In this document: positions 1 through 8,063 of the stretch, piece after piece
How positions within the stretch are numbered: position 1 is the first letter of the stretch
How the letters are laid out: each line of letters starts with the position of its first letter
Assembly (NCBI GenBank): GCA_000196815.1
Contig: FP929003.1
Coordinates: 1,511,501 to 1,575,500, forward strand
Source: Nitrospira defluvii
GTDB lineage: Bacteria > Nitrospirota > Nitrospiria > Nitrospirales > Nitrospiraceae
Length of the DNA stretch: 64,000 nucleotides
Direction of reading: 5' to 3'
Notes under the pieces: generated by a model
Database searches by the model: none
What the model saw: the letters and a program-made list of their open reading frames with translations, nothing else
Told to the model about the DNA's origin: nothing
Made by a program: the position numbers and the translations under genes

Positions 1-451
1 TGAACCGCTGGTGCCGTTGAAAGGTGTGGTCCAGTTTCATTTGGAGGTCGCGCTTTTCAACCGCTTCCTGGACGGAAAATAACAACTCGGTGATAAAGGC
101 GGGGGACCGTTTGAACAGGAGGAAGTCAGCGCCGTTTTGCAGCGCCTGGACGGCGGTTTGGGAATCGCTCTCATTCGTTTGGAGGAGGATGGCTGCATAG
201 GGAGCATTCCGACGAAGGCGGGAAAGAATATCGAGACCGCGTTCAGGGCGTAAGTCGTGATCGATGAGGATGATGTGCCATTCGCCTTGATGGCTGAATG
301 TCAGGGCTTCTTCGGATGAGTAGCCCGCTTCGATCCGGCAGCCGGGAAAAAACCCTCTCAGGCTGGAGGTCACCAGTTTGATTTCATCCGGTTGTTCGTT
401 GATGAGGAGGATGTTGAGGGACGGTTCAACGGGCGACATGGAGGATTTCAT
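1..451 (-). CDS. Response regulator receiver-domain protein (3' part cut by window edge)
   Basis: The reverse strand is open from an ATG at 451 (or 439) to the window edge. The visible 150 residues have receiver-domain features: an N-terminal hydrophobic strand (LNILLINE), an ILIDHD strand with the phospho-acceptor Asp, a DILSRLRR helix, and a late FLLFKRSP segment whose Lys fits the conserved switch lysine. Such domains take phosphate from a histidine kinase. The output domain, if any, lies outside the window. The start is uncertain because an AGGAA lies very close to the 451 ATG and nothing better precedes the 439 ATG. Confidence 0.75.
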   Translation of the reverse strand, partial: MKSSMSPVEPSLNILLINEQPDEIKLVTSSLRGFFPGCRIEAGYSSEEALTFSHQGEWHIILIDHDLRPERGLDILSRLRRNAPYAAILLQTNESDSQTAVQALQNGADFLLFKRSPAFITELLFSVQEAVEKRDLQMKLDHTFQRHQRF

Positions 452-840
452 GGTTCCTATGCAGGGGTATGATCGTTCTGCCTCGATGCCGCCGGGGGTA
501 CGCCTAGGACTTCACCACCGCACAGAGATGAACATAGGCTTGCTGTCAAAGGGACGATTGTGTCCTCAGGTAGTCGGTTGGAGTGCATGGTTGGTTCAAT
601 ATCATACACCTTGTTGAGAATCCCAGCCCGCTGCCTGAGGGGGCGCGTTTACTTCAGTAGGGGAGTGTGCTGTTCGGAGTGGGCAAAAGTGATCATGCTC
701 CACGAATACGGCGCAATTGTCGTTGGGGAGGGATTCGGAGCGAGGGGTTTGCCGGTCGGGTGATGCGCCGGAAGCTTGGGAATCGAACGGGATGCCCACC
801 GCAATCGTTGGACCGCGGTGGGCGGGGAACTCCCCTATGT
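452..840. other. Intergenic region with hairpins, no supported gene
   Basis: Several short open frames cross this stretch, but none has a ribosome site or a recognisable protein. A stem-loop at about 798-825 (CCCACCGC paired with GCGGTGGG) and a small GGGGAACTCCCC palindrome just after it lie beyond the stop of the reverse-strand gene that ends at 841. They could end its transcript, but no T-run follows. Confidence 0.5.
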
Positions 841-1842
841 CTAGCGTGCTGAGGCGGTGTTGGCAGATTGGGGGCACACGCCAGGGGTCATATACAGCAG
901 GTAATTTCCCATTCCATGCTGAATATTCGGGTTTTGAAGCGGGTGGTGGTGAACCATCACCATTTCATAGTCATCGCGTTTGGTTACCGTGAACCCTTTG
1001 TCATTCCGGTATACCTGATGGGGGCGAAAATCACGAAACGTGCCGTCCGCATCCACTTCGGGCACCGTTCGCAGGAGAGTTTCTCGCGAGGTTTTATTCT
1101 CCAGGGCAACCATCAGCAACTCATCGTGGCCGTGAGGGTAGGCAAATTTGACGCAGCCGTCCATATTGAATTTCAGGGGCGCTGAGAGGACCGAGACCCC
1201 GGGCTTGATTTCGATGCCTTCGTCGGTCTGGTCCGCGCCACGCTGGCCGAACTTGCTGTAGCAGACAATGTTGACGCCCACCTGGTAGACATCCATTTCC
1301 TGCACCTTCGTGCCTTTCGGCGCGACATACATCGTGAAACGGGCCATCACGTCTTTTGTCGGTGGAGCTTTGTGGTAGAACGCCACAACGGACATGAGGT
1401 TTTGCCCTTTTCCCAGCTTGACTCCGTACCCGTCCGGAAAACGTGCTTCCGTCATTTCCAACCCGGCACCAGCGAAGAACAGCGGCTCGCCGTCGCATGA
1501 CACGCTCGGCTTGTCGTTGTTCAGCATGAGAATATGATGGAGGTAGTTCTTCGGCAGCGGCTGGCCGTCCTTCGTGAAGACCTCGGACTTATAGCCGATC
1601 ATGTAGGTATCGTCCGGCAACTGGAAGACCTTCTTGGGCATGCTGGACGCCAGATCGCCGTCATGGCCGGTCGGCAAATCGACCGGTCCGAACGTGAGCG
1701 TGACCGTGTGATCATCGATGGCAATCTTCGTGTCGCCTAAACTCGGCATGGTAGGAATGACATGGTGATCGTGGCCACCGTCGGCATAGACCGTACTCGT
1801 GACCATCAGCAGCATAACCATCAATAGCAGCACACGATTCAT
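841..1842 (-). CDS. Exported PHM-like copper-binding protein
   Basis: This is a 333-residue protein with a signal peptide (about residues 1-20) followed by a His-rich start (DGGHDHH). The layout resembles the copper type II ascorbate-dependent monooxygenase (PHM/DBM) fold: an adjacent pair H102-H103 in YLHHILML, an H-x-H at 237-239 in YPHGHDELL followed by an LENKTSRETLL strand, and a C-terminal His/Met-rich part (HHH at 298-300, then HGMGNYLLYM). In PHM the HH pair binds CuH, and HxH plus a Met binds CuM. Enzyme activity is not shown; it may only bind copper. A GAGGAGG lies before the ATG. It stands alone, upstream in reading direction of no partner. Confidence 0.6.
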   Translation of the reverse strand: MNRVLLLMVMLLMVTSTVYADGGHDHHVIPTMPSLGDTKIAIDDHTVTLTFGPVDLPTGHDGDLASSMPKKVFQLPDDTYMIGYKSEVFTKDGQPLPKNYLHHILMLNNDKPSVSCDGEPLFFAGAGLEMTEARFPDGYGVKLGKGQNLMSVVAFYHKAPPTKDVMARFTMYVAPKGTKVQEMDVYQVGVNIVCYSKFGQRGADQTDEGIEIKPGVSVLSAPLKFNMDGCVKFAYPHGHDELLMVALENKTSRETLLRTVPEVDADGTFRDFRPHQVYRNDKGFTVTKRDDYEMVMVHHHPLQNPNIQHGMGNYLLYMTPGVCPQSANTASAR

Positions 1843-1914
1843 AGCCCCTCCTCGTTATAACAGACCGGCCGTCCGTGAGTGTGTATGAGAGAATGTCGGG
1901 AAATAGGCCACCCG

Positions 1915-2826
1915 TTAGGGAGCCGTCGGTGGCGGGGTCAGTCGTTTCCACAGGTACGTACCGCCATGTTGCCGGGGCGGAATATTGTCTCTGGTGCCGA
2001 CACGCACGTACCACCAGATTCCCTTGGCTTCGGTGCCGTCCTCCGAAATCACGACTTCAAACGCGCCTTCGCGGTCATTGCCGGTCTGTTTCCAGGTCCC
2101 CTGCCAGCGCCGGTCGTTGAAGCTGGTGGTGGCGAACTGTCCCCCTTGCCAGGTGTAAGGACCGTTGCCCTGCGCGTCCAGAGTGGCGACGTATTTCTTA
2201 TTGTCTTCGACTTCAGTGACTTCCCATTCGCCGCTCAAGTCCGCGCCATTCGGCCCCGGCGCCGGATTGTCGGCCACGCGACGCACTAGGGGGCCGGGGG
2301 CAGCCAGTGCGATCCCCATTCCGGTATCGGGCTGTCTGGTGGATTCGTGCCAGGTCACGAGGATCCAGGTGCCATCCCGTCGTTCCATCACCCCTGTCTC
2401 ACGCAGTGGAAGCACCATGCGTTGGGTCAGGTCCGTTGCGTTGAGATACCGGATGTAGTCGAGTTCCATTGCGAACCAGGCGATATCACCCTTGCGCCAG
2501 AATTGCAGGTAGGTGATGGGAAGTTCCAGTTTGGCGACCGAGGTAAACTCGGTGTGCATGTCGGCGGCCAAAGCCGTCCATCCTACGTATTTGTGTCCGT
2601 CGATCGTGTAGCCGACGGCGTCGGCGTCGTGAGACATATACTTCGACATGGTGGGCAGATCACGATCGGCGTTTGCTTGCACGATGAGGCGCAGAGTGGC
2701 TTCTGCATCGAGCGGCTCCTTGGCCGCTGCAAGGGAGCCCCCCAGGATGCTCATGAGGGAACCGATGAGGAGGCAGTGCCGCAACGAAGCGAGGCGGGAT
2801 CGACGTTCAATGGGCTGAAAGTGCAT
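1915..2826 (-). CDS. Exported NTF2/SnoaL-like protein with C-terminal beta domain
   Basis: This 303-residue protein has a basic N-terminus and a hydrophobic stretch ending in LAAAKEP, so it is probably exported. Residues about 40-180 look like an NTF2-like (SnoaL_3) cone fold, with ATLRLIVQANADRDLP, a central YLQFWRKGDIAWFAME strand pair and RRDGTWILVTWHES. NTF2-like proteins of this type bind small ligands or act as scaffolds. The rest (GEWEVTEVEDNKKYVA, YTWQGGQF, GIWWYVRVG) is beta-rich and resembles lipocalin-like sheet segments. The substrate is unknown. No clear ribosome site precedes the chosen ATG. Confidence 0.55.
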   Translation of the reverse strand: MHFQPIERRSRLASLRHCLLIGSLMSILGGSLAAAKEPLDAEATLRLIVQANADRDLPTMSKYMSHDADAVGYTIDGHKYVGWTALAADMHTEFTSVAKLELPITYLQFWRKGDIAWFAMELDYIRYLNATDLTQRMVLPLRETGVMERRDGTWILVTWHESTRQPDTGMGIALAAPGPLVRRVADNPAPGPNGADLSGEWEVTEVEDNKKYVATLDAQGNGPYTWQGGQFATTSFNDRRWQGTWKQTGNDREGAFEVVISEDGTEAKGIWWYVRVGTRDNIPPRQHGGTYLWKRLTPPPTAP

Positions 2827-2912
2827 AGAGATATAGGGAAATATGTGGACGAATGCCTCGTGATTTTACGAGGCGACGATTTCGCGAGGCTACCTGGTGC
2901 CTCAAGTTGGTG

Positions 2913-3719
2913 TCAATGGATATTTGTCTGATCGGGTATCTCAGTAATGGTGCACGCCACCACCGTGACGTTGTCGATTCCCCCCGCATCGAGCGCTGTT
3001 TGAATCAGTGCCTGGGTGGCAAGAGAAGGGAGATGCTGATGAGGCCTCACGGTCTGCAGCACGCGTTCGTCGGTCAACATTTTTGTGAGGCCGTCTGAGC
3101 AGAGCAGCAGGAGGTCTCCATCGAGAAGATCGAAGACGAACAGGTCGCGTTCCAAGTGAGGGGCAAGGCCCATGGCGCGGGTGAGCACATGGCGGTTCGG
3201 GCGGCGCGCGGCCTGCGCAGGCGTGAGGCGTCCGTCACGGACGTACTCATCAATCAGGGTATGGTCCCGAGTCAGTTGCGTGAGGGTGCCGGCTCTGACC
3301 AGATAGGCCCGGCTATCGCCGACGTTCAAAACAAGTAAGCGTGGCTTGGGTAGCGGCAGGAGATGGGCCATCACGAGTGTCGTGCCCATGCCGTGTAGCG
3401 ACGGGTGCTGAGCGGCATGGGCGAGAACGGAGGCATGGGCCTGCTCCGCCATGGTTGTAAGACGGGAGGTTGCGTGCTCTTCTGCGTCACGGCCGGGGGC
3501 AGTTGCAGTTCCCTCGAGAGTCGGCGCCAGTTCGGCGAGGGAGTCCATCACGAGACGGCTGGCCACATCTCCCCCCGGGTGGCCTCCCATTCCGTCGGCC
3601 ACCGCCCAGAGGCGATGTCGATTTTCGACGAGGTAGGTGTCCTGATTTGTGGGACGGACCAACCCGCGGTCCGTCTGCCCGAACGCGGTCCATGCCCATC
3701 TGGTCTTTTGTGTGCTCAC
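2913..3719 (-). CDS. PP2C-type serine/threonine protein phosphatase
   Basis: This 268-residue protein carries the ordered PP2C metal-binding motifs: VRPTNQDTYLV near residue 22, VADGMGGHPGGD, LNVGDSRAYLV, LLLCSDGLTKML and GGIDNVTVVAC. The aspartates in these motifs bind the two Mn/Mg ions that activate water for hydrolysis of phospho-Ser/Thr. There is no signal peptide or membrane segment, so it acts in the cytosol. It starts with GTG one base after the TAG of the exonuclease gene upstream, so the two are very probably co-transcribed and translationally coupled. A partner kinase is not in the window. Confidence 0.92.
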   Translation of the reverse strand: MSTQKTRWAWTAFGQTDRGLVRPTNQDTYLVENRHRLWAVADGMGGHPGGDVASRLVMDSLAELAPTLEGTATAPGRDAEEHATSRLTTMAEQAHASVLAHAAQHPSLHGMGTTLVMAHLLPLPKPRLLVLNVGDSRAYLVRAGTLTQLTRDHTLIDEYVRDGRLTPAQAARRPNRHVLTRAMGLAPHLERDLFVFDLLDGDLLLLCSDGLTKMLTDERVLQTVRPHQHLPSLATQALIQTALDAGGIDNVTVVACTITEIPDQTNIH

Positions 3720-3720
3720 G

Positions 3721-4494
3721 CTATCCGGCCGGTGTCAATGACGGGGGACCATAGCGCAGGGAGAGCCGGTCATAGAGCCAATCCGCCAATGGTTCAAGAT
3801 TTCTGGTATCGGCAGCGTTGTAACGGACGAGTTGATCGAGCGCCGCCTCGTCGCCTGCGTGATATTGGTGCCAGAGACGAACCGCTTCCATCCCGTCGAG
3901 AGTCAGCAGATCGGAGTCCCGCGCGATGTCCAGCTCGCGCTCGATGTGCTTGAGGCCTCCCTGCAGGCCCACGCGTCTGGCGGCGAAACACAGATCGAAG
4001 TGAGGAATCGACACCCGCAGGCCCTTGAAGCAGGCTTGGAGGTAGGGGATATCGAAGACGCTGCCGAAAAACGTGATCAGCAAGTCGGCTTGGTCGAGTT
4101 CTTCCTGGATGACGTCACGCGACAGATCGTCACCGTTGATCAGGGTGCGCATACGTCCCTGGCGATAGAGCCCGACGAGGGTCACCTGCCCATCGCGGGC
4201 GGACAGCCCGGTCGTTTCGATGTCGAGATAGAGCGCCCGTGGGCCGAAAGTCGGGAACAGTCGCCAGTGATCCCGGGTATGCAGGCAGTCGGCAAAGTAC
4301 CGGGCGTTGCGGCGGTCGAGTTGCTCCTGCGCCGCCGCGAGGTCGACATCGTACAGGACTTTGCGTGAGGGTGAGATGCCGGGGAGGTTCGGCTCACGGA
4401 GAAAGGTCGCCCAATCGGCGATGCCGCTTTCCCAGAGTCGACGCTCCGTGGATGGGCCGATGCCTTTCAGATGAACGAATGTCGAGGTCAACAT
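3721..4494 (-). CDS. YprB-like RNase H-fold 3'-5' exonuclease
   Basis: This 257-residue protein has a short helix-hairpin-helix start (LKGIGPSTERRLWESG) followed by a DnaQ/RNase H-like fold. The three acidic exonuclease motifs are visible: ALYLDIETTGLS (Exo I, D-x-E), TFFGSVFDIPYL (Exo II) and VRYNAADTRNLEPL (Exo III, YNxxD). This matches the PF13482 family, expected to degrade single-stranded or structured nucleic acid. I chose the ATG at 4494 over an in-frame upstream start because the family begins near the HhH segment; a GGAGGGAG lies about 15 bases upstream. It overlaps nothing and is coupled to the PP2C gene downstream. Confidence 0.82.
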   Translation of the reverse strand: MLTSTFVHLKGIGPSTERRLWESGIADWATFLREPNLPGISPSRKVLYDVDLAAAQEQLDRRNARYFADCLHTRDHWRLFPTFGPRALYLDIETTGLSARDGQVTLVGLYRQGRMRTLINGDDLSRDVIQEELDQADLLITFFGSVFDIPYLQACFKGLRVSIPHFDLCFAARRVGLQGGLKHIERELDIARDSDLLTLDGMEAVRLWHQYHAGDEAALDQLVRYNAADTRNLEPLADWLYDRLSLRYGPPSLTPAG

Positions 4495-4626
4495 AACGCG
4501 GGTCGCGATCTCCCTCCGCCGGGATTGTAGCCTTGATTTCAAGGGATAAACAAGTTAGAGTCCGCGACTGGTGCGGAGTTTCGTGTGCTTGAGTTGTGCA
4601 GTGTAGCACGGTATAGATGAGGGAAC

Positions 4627-5037
4627 ATGACCACGAATGGATCGGCGAAACGTATTCGAATCAAGGTCGGCGGGATACAGTTGGAGGCGGAGTTAAAAGG
4701 CACGAGAACGGCTGAAGAACTCTACCGGGCGCTGCCCGCTGAAGGACCATTGAATGTCTGGGGCGAAGAGTTCTATTTTAAGATTCCCGGGGTGAAGGAT
4801 CATCGCGAAACAGCGACCACGCAGGTCAAGGTCGGTGACGTAGCCTTCTGGGGTGCCGGACAGGTGTTGGCCATTTTCTTCGGGCGTACGCCGATGAGTA
4901 TGGGGGCCGATCCCGTTCCGGCCGACCGGGTCAATGTGGTGGGTCGTGTCGTGGGGGACGCGGCGGCGCTACGGCAGGCGATGAATGCCAGCACAATCCG
5001 GGTCGAACGGATTGAACAGGGATCGTCGATCGGATAG
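4627..5037 (+). CDS. Cyclophilin-like fold protein
   Basis: This 136-residue cytosolic protein matches the small cyclophilin-like beta-barrel family (TM1367 type, PF04126/PF18050). Typical features are IRIKVGGIQLEAEL at the N-terminus, RTAEELYRALP, WGEEFYFKIP, VKVGDVAFWGAG and LAIFFGRTPMS. The cyclophilin fold is retained, but the peptidyl-prolyl isomerase active-site arginine and aromatic cluster is not obvious, so isomerase activity should not be assumed. It is divergent from the exonuclease gene and directly precedes the two DUF507 genes. Confidence 0.8.
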   Translation: MTTNGSAKRIRIKVGGIQLEAELKGTRTAEELYRALPAEGPLNVWGEEFYFKIPGVKDHRETATTQVKVGDVAFWGAGQVLAIFFGRTPMSMGADPVPADRVNVVGRVVGDAAALRQAMNASTIRVERIEQGSSIG

Positions 5038-5094
5038 GCTCATTAGGATGGATCCGGTGAACGGCACTGGGGTGTCGACGGGGAGATTTCTGGG

Positions 5095-5376
5095 ATGAGG
5101 CTGGCAAAAGAGCGGGTCCATCATATGGCGGAATCAGTGATTGCACGGCTCCACGAGCTGGGCTACCTGGAGGTCACCGGAGATCGAAAGGCGCTTCGGG
5201 ATTCGTTGGAACAGACGATGACGGAAGAGCTCGCAGTCGAAGATCGCCTCAATGCCGAAGTGCGCCGGATGATGCAACCCTATGAGCGGCAGATCGAGCA
5301 GGGACAGGTCGATTACCAGAAGATGTTCACGATGATCAAGCAAAAGCTGGTGCGTGAACGGGGCATCATTCTCTAG
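5095..5376 (+). CDS. DUF507 family protein (first copy)
   Basis: A 93-residue, highly helical and charged protein. It resembles the DUF507 family, with MRLAKERVHHMAE, a central LRDSLEQTMTEELAVEDRLN and the C-terminal pattern MQPYERQIEQGQVDYQKMF. Family members are usually paired and their role is unknown. A GGGGAG sits about 10 bases before the ATG. The next gene is a diverged second copy, so the two probably form a heteromeric pair. Confidence 0.85.
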   Translation: MRLAKERVHHMAESVIARLHELGYLEVTGDRKALRDSLEQTMTEELAVEDRLNAEVRRMMQPYERQIEQGQVDYQKMFTMIKQKLVRERGIIL

Positions 5377-5448
5377 GTGCTGCCCGGTGTGTGAATCTTT
5401 GTCATATGAACGCGCAGAATCCCGCCACTCAGATCCGGAGTCCACTTC

Positions 5449-5724
5449 ATGATCAGCGACGATAAAGCCAGCCATCTTGCCCACCTCGCTCTCGGCGCCT
5501 TGAAAAAGAGCCCCTCTTGCCGGTTCACTGAGGATGATGGGAAGGTGCTGCGCGAAATCAAACGGGTGGTGGCCGCAGAGTTGTTGTTGGAAAGCGAGAT
5601 CGATAAGAAAGTACGGGCCAAACTGGGGTCCTACTCACGACAAATCGTGGAGGGGAGTCCGGAGTGGGACGTGATGTACCGGAAAACAGCTGAGGAAGAA
5701 CAAAAAAAGCGCGCCAAGCCCTGA
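5449..5724 (+). CDS. DUF507 family protein (second copy)
   Basis: A 91-residue helical protein related to the preceding gene. The shared plan is an N-terminal MISDDKASHLAHLAL helix, a VLREIKRVVAAELLLESEID segment and a YSRQIVEGSPEWDVMY end, matching YERQIEQGQVDYQKMF in the first copy. The C-terminus ends in a short basic tail (EEEQKKRAKP). Its 72-base distance from the first copy and same direction suggest one transcript. No function is known for the family. Confidence 0.85.
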   Translation: MISDDKASHLAHLALGALKKSPSCRFTEDDGKVLREIKRVVAAELLLESEIDKKVRAKLGSYSRQIVEGSPEWDVMYRKTAEEEQKKRAKP

Positions 5725-5759
5725 TCCGGCATGGCGAGCGATTTCGACGAGGTTGCGCG

Positions 5760-6200
5760 ATGAGAGTTGCTGTATGGGCAGTGTTTTTCGTGATGGCGGT
5801 GTCGTTGCCCGCCTGTACTCATTCCAAACCGCAGCCGCTGGTTCCATTGGAATTGGCCTATGGGGTCAAGGGTGACGCCATCGCTCTGAACAATCAGGGG
5901 ATGCAAGCCTATCTGGCCGGACAGGTTGCGGAAGCCAAGAATTTCTTCGGCCAGGCCATCAAGGCGGCGCCGGATTCCGGCCAGGCCCATTACAATTACG
6001 CGCTCGCTCTGAACGCGTTGGGGCAAACGGACCAGGCACGTCTGGAGTTTATTGAGGCCGCAAATTTAGCTCCCGGAGATAAGGTGATCTGGGATTCTCC
6101 CGCGTTACGCCCCTTCGGCAGCCCCCAGGCACAAAAGGGGCCGGCCAGGGAACACCCCTATGGGACACAGCGTCCGGTGATCGGCAGCGGACCGCGCTGA
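5760..6200 (+). CDS. TPR-containing lipoprotein
   Basis: A 146-residue protein with a lipoprotein signal peptide (VFFVMAVSLPAC, Cys about residue 20) and two tetratricopeptide units: ALNNQGMQAYLAGQVAEAKN and SGQAHYNYALALNALGQTDQ. TPRs mediate protein contacts, so it probably sits on the periplasmic face of a membrane as an adaptor. The C-terminal 40 residues are low complexity and end the second repeat early. It lies between DUF507 and bcp, which gives no clear pathway link. Confidence 0.75.
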   Translation: MRVAVWAVFFVMAVSLPACTHSKPQPLVPLELAYGVKGDAIALNNQGMQAYLAGQVAEAKNFFGQAIKAAPDSGQAHYNYALALNALGQTDQARLEFIEAANLAPGDKVIWDSPALRPFGSPQAQKGPAREHPYGTQRPVIGSGPR

Positions 6201-6239
6201 TCGGGTGACACGCAGAGTTGTAGTGGAGAGGATTGAGAC

Positions 6240-6707
6240 ATGGCAGATGAATTAGACGTGGGGGCGAAGGCGCCGGATTTCTCCTTGCCGGACCAGGACG
6301 GCAGCACCGTGACGCTGAAAGGCCTCAAAGGCAAGCAGGTGGTGCTCTATTTTTATCCTAAGGACGACACCTCGGGTTGTACGAAAGAGGCCTGCGACTT
6401 CCGAGACTCCCTCGCGCCGATCAAAAAGGCCGGGGCGGTGGTGCTCGGAGTCAGTAAGGACGGGAAAGCCTCGCATCAGAAGTTTATCGCCAAGTACGGT
6501 TTGCCCTTCGCGTTGTTGAGCGACGAAGAGGCCGAGGTCTGTAAGGCCTACGGAGTGTATAAAGAGAAGAGCATGTACGGCCGGAAGTACCTGGGCATCG
6601 AGCGAAGCACGTTTGTGATCGATGCCACGGGTCGGATCAAGGCCCTGTTCCGGAAGGTGAAGGTACCCGGCCATGTCGATGAAGTGCTGGCGGCGCTGAA
6701 GGCCTAG
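6240..6707 (+). CDS. bcp: Thioredoxin-dependent peroxiredoxin Bcp/PrxQ
   Basis: A 155-residue AhpC/TSA-family peroxiredoxin of usual length for Bcp. The active site is visible in YFYPKDDTSGCTKEACDF: the peroxidatic Cys (SGC) and the resolving Cys five residues later (ACDF), the PrxQ spacing. The thioredoxin-fold strand VVLYFYPKD and the ERSTFVIDATGRI segment are also typical. It reduces hydrogen peroxide and organic peroxides in the cytosol, using thioredoxin as reductant. A GGAGAGGA ribosome site precedes the ATG. Confidence 0.95.
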   Translation: MADELDVGAKAPDFSLPDQDGSTVTLKGLKGKQVVLYFYPKDDTSGCTKEACDFRDSLAPIKKAGAVVLGVSKDGKASHQKFIAKYGLPFALLSDEEAEVCKAYGVYKEKSMYGRKYLGIERSTFVIDATGRIKALFRKVKVPGHVDEVLAALKA

Positions 6708-6738
6708 TCGTGATCCACCATACTGGTCGACTGCTTGG

Positions 6739-6990
6739 TTGAATGACATGGATCCGCTGGAAAAAACCTCTCATGCCTGCCGTGCTGCCGCGCTTTCTCT
6801 CGTGCCGGGGCTGGGACATCTCTACATCGGAGAAAAGCGCGGCGGTCCTCTGCTCCTGGCCGGAGTGCTGCTGATCGTCCTCTGGATGGCGCTGTTCTCG
6901 TTCGCTCTCGTGCCGTTGATCGGGCTGGTGCTGTTTTGTGTGGGAGATACCTATCTCACCGTCAGCCGCGATCGCGGTCTCCTCGCCTAA
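6739..6990 (+). CDS. Small TM2-like membrane protein
   Basis: An 83-residue protein with one amphipathic N-terminal segment containing LSLVPGLGHLYIGEKRGG and two hydrophobic helices (PLLLAGVLLIVLWMALFSF and VPLIGLVLFCVGDTY). The PGLGHLY-x-G motif before two helices is typical of small TM2-like and DUF-type membrane proteins. Starts at 6739 and 6748 are both possible. It ends 40 bases before the next gene and may be in the same transcript as bcp. Confidence 0.65.
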   Translation: MNDMDPLEKTSHACRAAALSLVPGLGHLYIGEKRGGPLLLAGVLLIVLWMALFSFALVPLIGLVLFCVGDTYLTVSRDRGLLA

Positions 6991-7030
6991 CCAAGCCGAT
7001 CGTCCTCAGAAAAGGAACGTGGACCGTATC

Positions 7031-7879
7031 ATGGCAGAATGGGTTCGTCTCGGGTCACGCATGTTCCTCCTGCTGCTGCTCTTCGGCTGGACGACGGCGG
7101 GCACCGGCGAGGCTGCCGAGAAGGTGCAGGGTATCCTGACCGTACAGGATGTGTTGACGTTGCCGAATCACCCGGTTCGTATCGAGGCCCAACTCGGCGG
7201 GAAGGCTCCAGGGGGAAGTTTCCTGTGGGGAGGCGTTGGCTTGCACCTGTCTATCGACGGCAAGCCGGTAGCGACGGCGAAGACTAACGACAGCGGGCAC
7301 GCCTCGTTCGATTACCTTGCGAAGATGCGGGGCACGTACACGATTGCGGTATCGGTCGATGACGCGGCGTCCGTTGCGGCGGACCATAGTGACGCGACGC
7401 TCTGTGTGTGGGAGCGCCGGCGTCCGATCATTCTCGTCGAACTGGCCGCCCTCATCCAGCCGGGAGCTTCCGCCTCGACGGGAACGACGGCTGATTCATC
7501 CTTGCAGCCCCTGTCCGATGCCGCCGACGAATTGTCGCGACTCACGCAGTATTACTACAACGTGGTCTATGTGACGGGCGGCGAACAGCCGCCGGCGGAG
7601 ATTGCCGCGATCGGGAATGTCCGTCGATGGTTGGCCTCTCATAAATTTCCGCCGGGTTTCGTGGCACCGGCGTCAGAAGCACTGGGCGCCACGCTGGAGA
7701 CTTTCAAGCAGGCCGGCTGGGCGACTATGAAAACCGGCATTGTCCGCACGCGGTCGTCGGCAGAAACGCTGCTGCAGCATCGATTCGAGGTGGTGGTGGT
7801 CCCGGAGTTGCCCAAAGGCGAGATGCCGAGAAAAGCCAAGGCGGCAAAAGAGTGGAAAGACGTCAGAAAGAAGTTGTGA
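7031..7879 (+). CDS. Exported protein with Ig-like and LNS2/HAD-like domains
   Basis: A 282-residue protein with a signal peptide (MFLLLLLFGWTTAGTGEA). Residues about 25-125 look like a bacterial Ig-like strand domain (GVGLHLSIDGKPVATAKT, FDYLAKMRGTYTIAVSV). Residues about 130-270 begin with RRPIILVELAALI and continue with YYYNVVYVTG and VRRWLASHKFPPGF, which resembles the LNS2/phosphatidate phosphatase-like HAD domain. The catalytic DxD of active HAD enzymes is replaced (VELAAL), so phosphatase activity is doubtful. The start at 7031 has an AAAGGAAC upstream; a longer in-frame start would overlap the previous gene. Confidence 0.55.
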   Translation: MAEWVRLGSRMFLLLLLFGWTTAGTGEAAEKVQGILTVQDVLTLPNHPVRIEAQLGGKAPGGSFLWGGVGLHLSIDGKPVATAKTNDSGHASFDYLAKMRGTYTIAVSVDDAASVAADHSDATLCVWERRRPIILVELAALIQPGASASTGTTADSSLQPLSDAADELSRLTQYYYNVVYVTGGEQPPAEIAAIGNVRRWLASHKFPPGFVAPASEALGATLETFKQAGWATMKTGIVRTRSSAETLLQHRFEVVVVPELPKGEMPRKAKAAKEWKDVRKKL

Positions 7880-8063
7880 GGGGTGTCGGAGAATGTGAGC
7901 GCGCGCGAGCGTCGCAGGGGTGTTTGATTTGCACGTGGCCTGTGAGCGTGAGCGAGAAGGTATCGCCGGCATTCGTGGCGAGAGGGCGATTCACTCCCGG
8001 GGCGAATCATGGTATGTTCAGCGCCCCACAGAGTGCTATTTCATTGAAGGAGCAGGAGCCGGT

